Shown: in pieces, positions 44,842-53,525 of the stretch
How positions within the stretch are numbered: the stretch's first letter is position 1
Layout: each line of letters begins with the position of its first letter
Position numbers and translations under genes: made by a program
The notes under the pieces: generated by a model
What the model saw: the letters and a program-made list of their open reading frames with translations, nothing else
Databases searched by the model: none
Told to the model about the DNA's origin: nothing
From: Bradyrhizobium sp. CCBAU 051011
GTDB lineage: Bacteria > Pseudomonadota > Alphaproteobacteria > Rhizobiales > Xanthobacteraceae
NCBI RefSeq assembly: GCF_009930815.1
Contig: NZ_CP022222.1
Span: 744,001 to 808,000 of the forward strand
Reading direction: 5' to 3'
DNA length: 64,000 bases

Positions 44842-45585
44842 CTAATGCCGTGCAAACAGGCTGGCGACGCCGCTGCGGCGGCGGACGCCGAGCTTGGCGA
44901 AGATGCGCTCGATATGGGTACGTATCGTCGATACCTCGACCTGCAGGCGGTGCGCGATTTCCTTGTCACTGAGATCGTCTGATATCATTCGCGCGATCTC
45001 GAATTCGCGCACTGAGAGTTTCAGGATCGGCGAGCCGTTCACCGCAATGGCAGCAGCCCCGCCTGCGGCGCGGACCAGCGCACCGGTGAAGGCCGGCTCG
45101 ATCAATCGCAACAGCTCCAGCGTATGGCCGTCGAAATTGTCGCGCCGCCGGCCGCGCCAGATCCTGACGTCGCCGATGTTGCGGCCGCCAACGAAACTAT
45201 AGGCGTTGACACCCCAATGCAGCCCATCGCGGGCGAGAAAGTCGTTGAAAAACTCGGTCCGCATCAGGTCGCGCTGCGGCATCACCTGCGTGACCAGCGT
45301 CGCCTCGCGGCGTGCCTGCAGCTTTAACGTGATCGGGTCGTGATGCTGGTAGTAGCGGTCGTAGGCGGCGATGTTGGCCGGGTCCATGTTCAGGTACACG
45401 GCCTTCTCGAAACGGCCGGTCGCATCCTGCCAGACGAAGGAGGCGTAGTGATCGGCTTCCAGCAAATCCACTAGGTGATGGCCGACGGCCTCGCGCACGT
45501 CGCGCTCGCTGAGGTCCTCGGACAACAGCCCGAAGATGCGCGCCAGCACCCGGCTCTCGGAAGCGCTCACATACATGAAGGCCAT
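44842..45585 (-). CDS. LuxR-family transcriptional regulator
   Basis: 247 residues. The C-terminal GerE-type helix-turn-helix is clear: LSVREFEIARMISDDLSDKEIAHRLQ, then VSTIRTHIERIFAKLGV. The N-terminal 170 residues (YYQHHDPITLKLQARREATLV, FFNDFLARDGLHWGVNAY) form an unknown sensing domain, not clearly an autoinducer-binding domain. A start 3 codons downstream (MYVSASES) is equally plausible. It precedes the orphan TctC on the same strand; its targets are unknown. Confidence 0.88.
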   Translation of the reverse strand: MAFMYVSASESRVLARIFGLLSEDLSERDVREAVGHHLVDLLEADHYASFVWQDATGRFEKAVYLNMDPANIAAYDRYYQHHDPITLKLQARREATLVTQVMPQRDLMRTEFFNDFLARDGLHWGVNAYSFVGGRNIGDVRIWRGRRRDNFDGHTLELLRLIEPAFTGALVRAAGGAAAIAVNGSPILKLSVREFEIARMISDDLSDKEIAHRLQVEVSTIRTHIERIFAKLGVRRRSGVASLFARH

Positions 45586-45628
45586 CCTAGCCGGGAACCG
45601 CGGCCGGGGGAACCGGCTTCGCGCAGCC

Positions 45629-46657
45629 CTACTCGGCCTTGATGCCGGCTTGCTCGATCACCTTGCGCCAGCGCTCCACCTCGCTGCGGTAATAGCGGCC
45701 GAACTCCTCCGGCGGCGCAGCGATCATAACGAGACCCTCGTTGACGCTGAGTTTTTTAAAAGCGTCGGGCTGAACGGCTTTCGCCGCCGACCTGTTGAGA
45801 CGGTCGATGATATCAGGCGGCGTTTTCGCCGGCGCAAACAGGCCGTACCAGGTTTCCGCTTCAAAGCCGGCAAGACCGGTCTCGGCGATCGTCGGCAATT
45901 GCGGGAAGGCGGGCGAGCGTTCTGCAGTCGTCACCGCCAGCGCGCGCAACTGGCCGCCCTCGATCAGGGACGCGGCGCTTGCCACCGTCGTGAACATCAC
46001 CTGGGTCTGCCCGCCGATCAGATCGGTGATCGCCGGCGCGGAGCCCTTGTAGGGCACCATCGTCATGTTGACACCGGCCATACGCTTGAACATTTCGCCC
46101 GCGAGGTGCGCCGAGGTACCGGTGCCGAACGTGCCGTAGGAGATCTTGTCGGGCTCGGCTTTCGCCGCCGCGATCAGATCGGCGATGGAACGAAACGACG
46201 ACTTCGGGTTGACGACGACGATGTTGGGCGAACGCGCGATGAACGCGACCGGCGCAAAGTCCTTGTCCGGATCGAAGGGCAGTTTGGCGTACAGGCTCGG
46301 GTTGACCGCATGGGCAAATGATCCCATCAGCAGCGTGTAGCCGTCGGCTTCGGCGGAACCGACCGCCTGCGCCCCGATGATGGTGCCAGCGCCCGGCTTG
46401 TTCTCGATGATGATGCTGCCGCCGAGATCCTTTGCCATCTCCTGGGCCAGCACGCGCGCGATGGCGTCGGTGCCGCCGCCCGGCGCAAACGGCACGATGA
46501 TCTTGATGACACGCTCGGGATAGGCGGCGAGAGCGGCGTGGCCGAGCAGAAACAGCAATAGTGCAGCGAGCGCGAACAGGAAGACGAAGCGGCATCGATC
46601 GACCGCAGTCAGTAGCATCGCACGGCTTCCCGCCGACACCCGCTCGCGCGCAAACAT
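45629..46657 (-). CDS. TTT-family (TctC/Bug) solute-binding protein, orphan
   Basis: 342 residues; the ATG at 46657 has a GGGGAGG ribosome site. Long N-region then signal helix (about 22-44, ALAAYPERV cleavage). Family marks: YPERVIKIIVPFAPGGGTDA, ENKPGAGTIIGAQAVG and GTSAHLAGEMFKRMAGV. A carboxylate or small-organic receptor without tctA/B next to it. It is divergent from the AhpD-like gene. Confidence 0.92.
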   Translation of the reverse strand: MFARERVSAGSRAMLLTAVDRCRFVFLFALAALLLFLLGHAALAAYPERVIKIIVPFAPGGGTDAIARVLAQEMAKDLGGSIIIENKPGAGTIIGAQAVGSAEADGYTLLMGSFAHAVNPSLYAKLPFDPDKDFAPVAFIARSPNIVVVNPKSSFRSIADLIAAAKAEPDKISYGTFGTGTSAHLAGEMFKRMAGVNMTMVPYKGSAPAITDLIGGQTQVMFTTVASAASLIEGGQLRALAVTTAERSPAFPQLPTIAETGLAGFEAETWYGLFAPAKTPPDIIDRLNRSAAKAVQPDAFKKLSVNEGLVMIAAPPEEFGRYYRSEVERWRKVIEQAGIKAE

Positions 46658-46791
46658 CCGTCGCCTCCCCTGGTTTTCTTCAGATCACTTTATTGTATCC
46701 GACAGGATCGATCCAGATCGTGACTATCGTTCCGATCGGGATAGACTTGGGCAATCGTTCAAATTGAAAGTGTCCAGAGAGGAGCACGAGC

Positions 46792-47253
46792 ATGAAGCCC
46801 CGGATGAACTACTACCAGGCCGCGCCCGATACCATCAAAGCGCTCGTCGCGGTGGAAACCCAGATCGTCGCCTCAGGGCTCGAAAAGTCGCTGATCGAAT
46901 TGGTGAAGACGCGCGCCTCGCAGATCAACGGCTGCGCCTATTGCATCAACATGCACACCCAGGATGCCCGCAAGCTCGGCGAGACCGAACAGCGGCTCTA
47001 TTTGCTGAGCGCCTGGCATGAGTCGCCGCTCTATACCGACCGCGAACGCGCCGCGCTGGCGTGGACCGACGCGGTGACGCTGATCGCCGAGACACACGCC
47101 CCTGACGATCTCTACGAAGAGCTCCGCGCCCATTTCTCGGAAGCGGAGATGGTCAATCTCACCATGCTGATCGGGGCCATCAACGCCTGGAACAGGATCG
47201 CGATCTCCTTCCGCGCGGTTCACCCGGTGAAGGCGAAGGCAGCGGTGGCGTGA
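46792..47253 (+). CDS. Carboxymuconolactone decarboxylase/AhpD-like protein
   Basis: 153 residues. The CMD core shows ELVKTRASQINGCAYCINMH with Cys48, Cys51 and His55, the AhpD peroxidase-type CxxC...H site; then LSAWHESPLYTDRERAALAWTDAVT. Such proteins act in peroxide reduction or lactone decarboxylation; the CxxC supports a redox role. It starts 17 bases before the downstream cupin gene and shares a transcript. Confidence 0.9.
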   Translation: MKPRMNYYQAAPDTIKALVAVETQIVASGLEKSLIELVKTRASQINGCAYCINMHTQDARKLGETEQRLYLLSAWHESPLYTDRERAALAWTDAVTLIAETHAPDDLYEELRAHFSEAEMVNLTMLIGAINAWNRIAISFRAVHPVKAKAAVA

Positions 47254-47269
47254 AACAAGGGAGAATCGC

Positions 47270-47683
47270 ATGAAACGATCGATTTGCGGCATGGCGGCAA
47301 TCGCCCTGCTCGCGCTGGTCACGGGCCCCATGCCGGCCGCGCATGCCGAGGGCGACAAGGTGACGCCCGTGCGTTCGGAAAAGCTGCCGAACGTCCCCGG
47401 CAAAAGCCTGACCACCGTATTGGTGAACTACGCGCCCGGCGGCAAGTCGGCCAGTCATCATCACGCCGGCAGCGTGATGGCCTATGTGCTGACGGGCAGC
47501 ATCCGCTCGGAGAATTCGGCAACCGGACCGGCCAGGGTGTACAAGGCCGGCGAGGCCTTCTTCGAGCCTCCCGGCAGCGAGCATCTGGTGAGCGAGAATG
47601 CCAGCACGACAGAGCCGGCAAGCCTGCTCGCGATTTTCGTCGCCGATGACGGCGCGCAACTGACGACGTTCGGGAAGAAGTGA
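47270..47683 (+). CDS. Secreted cupin-domain protein
   Basis: 137 residues. Signal peptide about 1-25 (ending AAHAEGD). Cupin motif: NYAPGGKSASHHHAGSVMAYVLTG and, later, FFEPPGSEHLVSEN, giving the His/Glu metal site. Cupins of this kind are oxygenase or isomerase scaffolds. It follows the AhpD-like gene by 16 bases and is probably coexpressed with it. Confidence 0.85.
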   Translation: MKRSICGMAAIALLALVTGPMPAAHAEGDKVTPVRSEKLPNVPGKSLTTVLVNYAPGGKSASHHHAGSVMAYVLTGSIRSENSATGPARVYKAGEAFFEPPGSEHLVSENASTTEPASLLAIFVADDGAQLTTFGKK

Positions 47684-47707
47684 GGTCGCACGCTCCACAT
47701 CCCCCGC

Positions 47708-47735
47708 TGTCATGCCCCGCGAATGCGGGGGCATC
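47708..47735. repeat. Partial dispersed repeat (family A-like half)
   Basis: TGTCATGCCCCGCGAATGCG then GGGGCATCC: a half unit with internal dyad, after the cupin gene. The second half is not recognisable. Confidence 0.45.
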
Positions 47736-47838
47736 CAGTACGCCGCGGCCTCTCGGCTCAAGCACGCCGCCTTTGGAATACTGCGTCACCCGCCCCTGTG
47801 CGCAATTGCGCACAAGGCGGGCGACGACGTAGGCGGAG

Positions 47839-48696
47839 CTAAACCGCCGTCGCCTTGGCGAACTCGACATAGATCTCGCGGAGCCGATTGGTCATCGGGC
47901 CGGGCTTGCCGTCGGCGACCTTCTTGCCGTCGATCGACACCACCGCCTGCACGAACAGGCTGGCGCTGGTAATGAAAGCTTCCTTGGCGGCCAGCGCCTC
48001 CTCGACCGAAAATGCACGCTCCTCGACGCGAAGCTGGCGCTCTTCGGCAAGCGCTACCACGGCCTTGCGGGTGCAGCCGGGCAGGATTTCGCTGCCGTTC
48101 TGCCGCGTCACGATCACGTCGTCCTGCGTGAGGATGAAGCACGAGGATGAGCCGCCCTCGGTCACCTTGCCGTCCTCGATCATCCAGGCCTCGCCGGCGC
48201 CGGCCGCAGCCGCCGCCTGCTTGGCCAGCACCTGTGCCAGCAGCGCCACGCTCTTGATGTCGCGGCGGGTCCAACGCAGGTCGGGTACCGTGATCACGCT
48301 GATGCCGGTCTTGGCCGAGGGAGCGTTGACGATGTCCTTCGTTGAGGTGAACATGATCAGCGTCGGCTTGACGCCTTTGGGAAACGCAAAATCGCGCCCG
48401 GTGTCGGCGCCGCGCGTCACTTCGAGATAGACCATGCCGTTGACGAGATTGTTGCGCTTGACCAACTCCTGCTGGATCTCCTGGATGCGCGCCGTGGTCT
48501 CGGGGAGCGCCAGCTCGATCTCGCCGACCGAGCGCTCCAGCCGCGCCAGGTGCGAGGCGTTGTCGATCAGCTTGCCGTCGAGCACGGCCGCGACTTCATA
48601 AATGCCATCGGCAAACAGGAATCCGCGGTCGAGGATCGAGACCTTCGCCTCTGACAGGGGGACGAAGGAGCCGTTGACGTAAGCGATCTGTTCCAA
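47839..48696 (-). CDS. dat: D-amino-acid aminotransferase (class IV PLP)
   Basis: 285 residues from a TTG at 48696 with an AGGAG site 8 bases upstream; this matches the family N-terminus (IAYVNGSFVPLSEAKVSILDRGFLFADGIYE). An ATG 13 codons upstream is possible but lacks a good site. Catalytic Lys148 lies in RRDIKSVALLAQ; the phosphate-binding end is VTEGGSSSCFIL. Family members transaminate D-alanine, D-glutamate or D-aspartate (or branched-chain acids). It follows a Glt-type importer, consistent with D-amino-acid use. Branched-chain aminotransferase is a less likely alternative. Confidence 0.88.
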   Translation of the reverse strand: MEQIAYVNGSFVPLSEAKVSILDRGFLFADGIYEVAAVLDGKLIDNASHLARLERSVGEIELALPETTARIQEIQQELVKRNNLVNGMVYLEVTRGADTGRDFAFPKGVKPTLIMFTSTKDIVNAPSAKTGISVITVPDLRWTRRDIKSVALLAQVLAKQAAAAAGAGEAWMIEDGKVTEGGSSSCFILTQDDVIVTRQNGSEILPGCTRKAVVALAEERQLRVEERAFSVEEALAAKEAFITSASLFVQAVVSIDGKKVADGKPGPMTNRLREIYVEFAKATAV

Positions 48697-48772
48697 AGTA
48701 GAGTCTCCTGGCGATAGCGATGCCGGTGACGGCATTCCTATATGCAAATTGTTGACGGCCAAGTCTTCACGC

Positions 48773-48854
48773 CGTCATTCCGGGGCGCCTCGAAGAGGCG
48801 AACCCGGAATCTCGAGATTCCGGGTTCGATGCTGCGCATCGCCCCGGAATGACG
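48773..48854. repeat. Dispersed palindromic repeat, family C
   Basis: CGTCATTCCGGGGCGCCTCG on the left and CATCGCCCCGGAATGACG on the right surround an inner perfect dyad GAACCCGGAATCTCGAGATT to CCGGGTTC. A close copy is at 63814-63895. It sits in the gltL-dat gap of a one-directional run. Confidence 0.8.
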
Positions 48855-48862
48855 ATTACGCC

Positions 48863-49594
48863 CTAATGCGACAGAATCTTCGACAAGAACTTCTGCGCAC
48901 GTTCGCTGCGCGGACTGCCGAAGAAATCGGTCTTCTGCGCATCCTCGACGATCTCGCCCTTGTCCATGAAGATCACGCGATGCGCGACCTTGCTGGCAAA
49001 GCCCATTTCGTGGGTGACGACCATCATGGTCATGCCCTCATGGGCGAGATCGACCATGACGTCGAGCACTTCGCTGATCATTTCCGGATCAAGCGCCGAG
49101 GTTGGCTCGTCGAACAGCATCGCGATCGGATCCATGGCGAGTGCCCGGGCAATCGCCACGCGCTGCTGCTGGCCGCCGGACAGTTCAGCCGGATATTTGT
49201 TCGCATGCACGGTCAACCCGACGCGCTCCAGCAGCTTGTCGCCCTTGGCAACGGCCTCATCATGCGAGCGGCCCAGCACCTTTTCCTGCGCCAGGCACAG
49301 GTTTTCGATGATGCGCAGATGCGGAAACAATTCAAAGTGCTGGAACACCATGCCGACGCGGGCGCGCAGTTTCGGCAGATCGGTCTTGGGATCGTTGACC
49401 TTGATTCCGTCGAGGATGATCTGGCCTTCCTGAAACGGCTCCAGCGCGTTGACGCATTTGATCAGCGTCGACTTGCCCGAGCCCGACGGGCCGCAGACCA
49501 CCACCACCTCGCCCTTGGCGACGCTGGTGGTGCAATCCTTCAGCACCTGGAAGTTCGGCCCGTACCATTTATTGACGTGGCTGATTTCGATCAT
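48863..49594 (-). CDS. gltL: Glutamate/aspartate-type ABC transporter ATPase
   Basis: 243 residues from the ATG at 49594. Walker [10 protein letters not shown] (35-43), Q-loop in [12 protein letters not shown], signature LSGGQQQR and Walker [13 protein letters not shown] with the H-loop VVTHEM. It is the polar-amino-acid importer ATPase type, closest to GltL/AapP. It energises GltJK. A longer frame upstream runs through the repeat at 49609 and is rejected. Confidence 0.95.
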   Translation of the reverse strand: MIEISHVNKWYGPNFQVLKDCTTSVAKGEVVVVCGPSGSGKSTLIKCVNALEPFQEGQIILDGIKVNDPKTDLPKLRARVGMVFQHFELFPHLRIIENLCLAQEKVLGRSHDEAVAKGDKLLERVGLTVHANKYPAELSGGQQQRVAIARALAMDPIAMLFDEPTSALDPEMISEVLDVMVDLAHEGMTMMVVTHEMGFASKVAHRVIFMDKGEIVEDAQKTDFFGSPRSERAQKFLSKILSH

Positions 49595-49608
49595 GAACCT
49601 ATCCTTTT

Positions 49609-49681
49609 GAGCATGATCTCCGGGCAAACGCTTCGCGTTTGTCCCGAGGAAAACCGGCTTCCACTTTTCCGGATCATGCTC
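49609..49681. repeat. Dispersed repeat, family E, between gltK and gltL
   Basis: Perfect 10-bp terminal inverted repeats GAGCATGATC / GATCATGCTC enclose an inner GGGCAAACG...CGTTTGTCC stem and CCGGCTTCCACTTTTCCGG. The element begins 1 base after the gltK stop triplet and fills nearly the whole gap. Only one copy in the window; I recall this family from Bradyrhizobium. Confidence 0.7.
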
Positions 49682-49682
49682 G

Positions 49683-50381
49683 TCACCGAACAATAGCAAT
49701 GCGTGCCTGCAGGCGCCGGACGCCCCAGGACGCGACACAGGAAATCGCGAAATAGACCGCGGCAGCAAACAGGTACATCTCGACCAGCCGGCCGTCGCGT
49801 TGCGCCACCTTGCTGGCGGCGCCGAGGAAGTCCGGGATCGACAGCACATAGACCAGCGAAGTGTCCTGGAACAGCACGATGGTCTGCGTGAGCAGCACCG
49901 GCAGCATGTTCCGGAACGCCTGCGGCAGCACGATGTAGCGCATGGACTGGCTGTAAGTGAGGCCGAGCGCGCTTGCCGCCGCCGGCTGTCCTTTGGAGAT
50001 GGACTGGATGCCGGCGCGCATGATCTCGGAGAAATACGCCGCCTCGAACATGATGAAGGTGACCAGCGACGAGGTGAACGCGCCGACGCGGATCGGCCGC
50101 GACGCGCCCGTCAGCCACTGACCGATATAGGGCACCAGAAAGTAGAACCAGAAGATCACCAGCACCAGCGGCAGCGAGCGCATGAAGTCGACATAGAGCC
50201 CGGCGATACGGCCGAGCAGTCTGTAGCTGGATAGCCGCATCAGCGCGATCAGCGTGCCGAACACCAGCCCGCCCAGCGCCGACAGCCCGGTCAGCATCAG
50301 CGTAAAGCTCATGCCGTCGAGAAACAGGTAGGGCAGCGAGCGGCGGATGACGTCGAAATCGAGATTGCCGAACATCGTCAT
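49683..50381 (-). CDS. gltK: Glutamate/aspartate-type ABC transporter permease GltK
   Basis: 232 residues. Starts [19 protein letters not shown] at an ATGA overlap with gltJ. The HisM-type permease pattern includes [48 protein letters not shown] (EAA loop) and [13 protein letters not shown]; five to six membrane helices. Partner of GltJ in the inner-membrane channel. Confidence 0.94.
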   Translation of the reverse strand: MTMFGNLDFDVIRRSLPYLFLDGMSFTLMLTGLSALGGLVFGTLIALMRLSSYRLLGRIAGLYVDFMRSLPLVLVIFWFYFLVPYIGQWLTGASRPIRVGAFTSSLVTFIMFEAAYFSEIMRAGIQSISKGQPAAASALGLTYSQSMRYIVLPQAFRNMLPVLLTQTIVLFQDTSLVYVLSIPDFLGAASKVAQRDGRLVEMYLFAAAVYFAISCVASWGVRRLQARIAIVR

Positions 50382-51109
50382 TTCCCCGTGATGTAGCCGG
50401 GGATCGCCAGGCTGCGTTCGAGGAAGCGCATACCGGTGACGACGATGATGTTGATCGCGAGATACATCACGGTCGCGGCGGTGAAGGCCTCGAATACCTG
50501 GAACGAGAATTCCTGCATCGCCCGCGCCTGGCCGGTCAGTTCGATCAGGCCGATGGTGATCGCGACCGAGGTATTCTTGATGGTGTTGAGGAATTCGGAC
50601 GTGAGCGGCGGCAGGATGATGCGGAACGCGATCGGCAGGAGCACGTAGCGATAGCCTTGCCCAGTCGTCAGCCCTAGCGCCGTTGCCGCCTGCTTCTGCC
50701 CGCGCGGCAGCGAGGCGATCCCTGCGGCGAGTTGCACGGCGACGCGCGCCGACATGAACAGGCCGACCCCGATCGCTGCCGTCCAGAACGGCGCGTTGGG
50801 GAGCTGCTTCATCCACAGCCCTGCGGCGCGCGGCAGCAGTTCCGGCAGCACGAAGAACCAGAGGAACAGCTGCACCAATAGCGGCATGTTGCGGAAGAAT
50901 TCGACGTAGCCAAAGCCGATCCAGGATGCCGTCTTCGACGGCAGCGAGCGCAAGATGCCGACAATCGTGCCGAAGATCAGCGCAATGACCCAGGCCAGCA
51001 GCGCCGTCTTGATGGTCAGCAGCAGTCCCGCGACCAGCATATCGAGATAGGTGCCGGCCCCGGTCGGGTTCTGCTCGAAAAAGATATGCCAGTTCCAGTT
51101 ATAGTTCAC
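50378..51109 (-). CDS. gltJ: Glutamate/aspartate-type ABC transporter permease GltJ
   Basis: 243 residues: MNYNWNWHIFFEQNPTGAGT, as in E. coli GltJ, then KTALLAWVIALIFGTIVGILRS and the EAA loop ARVAVQLAAGIASLPRGQKQAATALGLT. Five or six helices. The start is 79 bases after the gltI stop, with a perfect 33-nt palindrome between. Confidence 0.94.
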   Translation of the reverse strand: MNYNWNWHIFFEQNPTGAGTYLDMLVAGLLLTIKTALLAWVIALIFGTIVGILRSLPSKTASWIGFGYVEFFRNMPLLVQLFLWFFVLPELLPRAAGLWMKQLPNAPFWTAAIGVGLFMSARVAVQLAAGIASLPRGQKQAATALGLTTGQGYRYVLLPIAFRIILPPLTSEFLNTIKNTSVAITIGLIELTGQARAMQEFSFQVFEAFTAATVMYLAINIIVVTGMRFLERSLAIPGYITGK

Positions 51110-51145
51110 GGGTCCCCACCGTCCGCCATTCGTCCCACAGGAGTA

Positions 51146-51178
51146 CGCTCATGCAATGGCCGGGCCATTGCATGAGCG
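51146..51178 (-). promoter_or_regulatory. Perfect intercistronic hairpin between gltI and gltJ
   Basis: CGCTCATGCAATGGCC, one central G, then its exact complement: a 33-nt perfect palindrome. In the mRNA it would form a very stable stem 9 bases after the gltI stop. There is no T-run on the downstream side, so it is not a normal intrinsic terminator. Such stems often stabilise the binding-protein mRNA or attenuate the permease genes. Confidence 0.7.
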
Positions 51179-51187
51179 CGGGAACGT

Positions 51188-52099
51188 TTACTTATACGAA
51201 TCCGGATCCGGCGAGTCCGACGGCTTGGCAAACTCGTTCTTCAGTTCGGAGCTGATCGGAACGTTGAGGTTCAGCCCCTTCGGCGGAATCTTCTGCGTGA
51301 ACCACTTGTCGTAGATCTTCTGCGCCTCACCGCCCGTGTAGAGCGCGGCGGTCGCGGCATCGACCACCTTTTTGAAGGCCGGATCGTCCTTGCGCAGCAT
51401 GATGCCGTAAGGCTCCGGCTTGGAGAACGCGTCCTTGGAGATCACGTAATCATCCGGCGCTTTCGAGCCGGCAACCAGGCTTGCCAGCAGGATGTCGTCC
51501 ATCACGAAGGCCACCGCGCGGTCGGTCTCGACCATCAGGAATGCCTCGGCGTGATCCTTGGCCGGGATGATGTTGACGTTGAGGCTGCGCGCGGCGTTGG
51601 CCTCGGTGAGCTGCTTGATGTTGGTGGTGCCGGCGGTGGAAACCACCGACTTGCCCTTGAGGTCGTCGATCGAATTGATCTTGCTCGCCTTCTTGGTGAC
51701 GTAGCGGCTGGCAGTCAGGAAGTGGGTGTTGGTGTAGGAAATCTGCTTCTGGCGCTCGGCATTGTTGGTGGTCGAGCCGCATTCGAGATCGATCGTGCCG
51801 TTGGCGAGCAGCGGAATGCGGGTCGACGACGTCACCGGATTGAGCTTGACCTCGAGCTTGTCGAGCTTGAGCTCCTTCTTCACGGCATCGACGATCTTGT
51901 AGCAGATGTCCATGGCGTAGCCGATCGGCTTCTGGTTGTCGTCGAGATAGGAGAACGGAATCGACGAGTCGCGGAAGCCGAGTGTGATGGCGCCGGTATC
52001 CTTGATGTTCTTCAGCGTCCCGGTGAGTTCCTGGGCCATTGCCGGGGTGGTGCACAACGCACCCGCGAGCAGACAGCCGATAATCTGACGGTGTTTCAC
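51188..52099 (-). CDS. gltI: Glutamate/aspartate-type ABC transporter binding protein
   Basis: 303 residues from a GTG at 52099 with a strong GAGGGAG site; begins (M/V)KHRQIIGCLLAGALC with a signal peptide ending AMAQEL. The mature protein has TLKNIKDTGAITLGFRDSSIPFSYLDD, ECGSTTNNAERQKQISYTNT and the GltI-like NIKQL, PYGIMLRKDDP. These match E. coli GltI closely, so glutamate or aspartate (either stereoisomer) is the likely ligand. It precedes gltJKL. Confidence 0.94.
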   Translation of the reverse strand: MKHRQIIGCLLAGALCTTPAMAQELTGTLKNIKDTGAITLGFRDSSIPFSYLDDNQKPIGYAMDICYKIVDAVKKELKLDKLEVKLNPVTSSTRIPLLANGTIDLECGSTTNNAERQKQISYTNTHFLTASRYVTKKASKINSIDDLKGKSVVSTAGTTNIKQLTEANAARSLNVNIIPAKDHAEAFLMVETDRAVAFVMDDILLASLVAGSKAPDDYVISKDAFSKPEPYGIMLRKDDPAFKKVVDAATAALYTGGEAQKIYDKWFTQKIPPKGLNLNVPISSELKNEFAKPSDSPDPDSYK

Positions 52100-52142
52100 G
52101 TAACTTCTCCCTCTAAAGGTTTCAGATGATTGCTCATCCACC

Positions 52143-53105
52143 CTAACTCAACTTGCCGGGCCGTTTGGCCGGCGGTCTCGAACCTGTCCTGGCAATACCG
52201 CCCCCGGCGTGCCCGGCACTATACCTGCACAATTCGGACCAAAACAGATTTAGCGGCCGCTGGCTATTCGTCCGATCGCGAAATGCGACTAAGGATAAAG
52301 GCAAGGCCCATTTGTCGCCGCCGATCGGGGTCAGCCGCTTCCGGCCCGAAGCCGCCACCGTGCCCTCCGTTAACCAAGCCACGCCTCGTCCGCTGAGCGC
52401 CATCCCGCACAGAACGTCCGACATATCGCTTTCGATGACCCGGACGCCGGTAATGGGGGCATTCTCCAGGATGAGATCGACCAGCCGGGCGAAATAGACG
52501 CCGGGCGAATACATCAGAAGCGGCACCGGATGTGACGCTCGCCCAGGCAGCGACGCGCCGCCCTTCGCCACCAGCGCTTCGCTGGCATAGGGGCGCAGGA
52601 ACTCTGTGCCGAGGAGCACACGTTCGTAGCGATCCGGGTCGAGATGGATCGGCTGCTGCGCGTGATGGTAGCAGATCATCAGGTCCACATTGTCTGATAC
52701 CAGCGAGGTGACGAGATCATGGATGTTGCCCACGACCACCGAACAGCTCAGCCGCCGCTCCTGTGACCAGGCCTGCCACCATTGCGGCAGCCGCGCTGTG
52801 GCCATCGCAAACGGCAGCGCGATGCGGATATGCTCGTTGCGGTGAAGCGGCTTGCCGCCAAGCTCGATACGGCTGTCGAGCATCTGTCGCAGCAACTCGC
52901 CGGCATGTTCGCGAAAGCGCTCGCCTTGCGGCGTGAGCTGCGTCGGGTAGACGCTGCGGTCGATCAGGTCGAAGCCGAGCCAGGCTTCGAGCGACTTGAT
53001 GCGGCGGCTGAAGGCGGCCTGCGACGTGTTCCGCTTCTCGGCGGCGCGAGTGAAATTGCCGGTCTCGGCCACCATCAGAAAATCCTGCAGCCAGCGAAGC
53101 TCCAT
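52143..53105 (-). CDS. LysR-type regulator next to the glt operon
   Basis: 320 residues from the Met at 53105 (MELRWLQDFLMVAETGNFT). HTH: RAAEKRNTSQAAFSRRIKSLEAWLG. The effector domain has NIHDLVTSLVSDNVDLMICYHHAQQ. It sits 43 bases upstream of gltI on the same strand and is divergent from dadA. The three 15-bp dyads at 53260-53424 are good operator candidates. Inducer probably a D-amino or acidic amino acid (inference). Confidence 0.92.
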   Translation of the reverse strand: MELRWLQDFLMVAETGNFTRAAEKRNTSQAAFSRRIKSLEAWLGFDLIDRSVYPTQLTPQGERFREHAGELLRQMLDSRIELGGKPLHRNEHIRIALPFAMATARLPQWWQAWSQERRLSCSVVVGNIHDLVTSLVSDNVDLMICYHHAQQPIHLDPDRYERVLLGTEFLRPYASEALVAKGGASLPGRASHPVPLLMYSPGVYFARLVDLILENAPITGVRVIESDMSDVLCGMALSGRGVAWLTEGTVAASGRKRLTPIGGDKWALPLSLVAFRDRTNSQRPLNLFWSELCRYSAGHAGGGIARTGSRPPAKRPGKLS

Positions 53106-53259
53106 CACCCTCCCCGCTTTGCAGGCGATCGCCGCGCCACCGCCATGATGGCCGCCTTGGGGCAACGCATCGAAGCGGCCACCAACCGGCGCTGGTTCAG
53201 AATAGGAAATGTGATGCCCCATGCCGGCAAACGTAGCGGATCGGGATGCGGCATGACCA

Positions 53260-53274
53260 ATGCAAGCTTTGCAT
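53260..53274. promoter_or_regulatory. Dyad 1, ATGCAA-GCT-TTGCAT
   Basis: Perfect inverted repeat of 6-bp arms with a 3-base spacer, containing the T-N11-A LysR core. It lies about 155 bases upstream of the LysR start. Same arms as dyad 2. Confidence 0.6.
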
Positions 53275-53393
53275 CGCCCCGCCTCGCCACCGTCTCGGCG
53301 GCAATTTCCCTGATTCCTTGCCCGCTCATCTCAGCCGTTCCGCATCCGCCTCCAATGTCCTCGCCTTTTATCCTGCCACGCCACCGACAGGTT

Positions 53394-53408
53394 ATGCAAA
53401 TTTTGCAT
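53394..53408. promoter_or_regulatory. Dyad 2, ATGCAA-ATT-TTGCAT
   Basis: Perfect inverted repeat with the same arms as dyad 1 (the spacer pairs partly too), 134 bases further. It includes T-N11-A. About 120 bases upstream of dadA. Confidence 0.65.
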
Positions 53409-53409
53409 C

Positions 53410-53424
53410 ATGCAGACTTGGCAT
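53410..53424. promoter_or_regulatory. Dyad 3 (degenerate), ATGCAG-ACT-TGGCAT
   Basis: Matches the arms of dyads 1 and 2 with two changes. Its centre is 16 bases after dyad 2, so the two sites lie on adjacent turns, typical of a LysR recognition site plus activation site. Confidence 0.5.
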
Positions 53425-53525
53425 CGATGGTGGCGTTCGGACGGCTTAAACCTGGCGGGTGACAACCCTTCGCCCGATCGGTTCTCGCGTTCTGATCGGA
53501 CGATCACCTTGGATGAGACCTAGAG

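Larger units (their letters stand above)
53106..53525. other. Divergent LysR-dadA control region
   Basis: This 420-base gap has no credible gene. It contains the three 15-bp dyads listed separately. The LysR start side is GC-rich; from about 53380 the dadA side is more AT-rich. Promoters for both transcripts, and probably the glt operon, must lie here. Confidence 0.6.
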
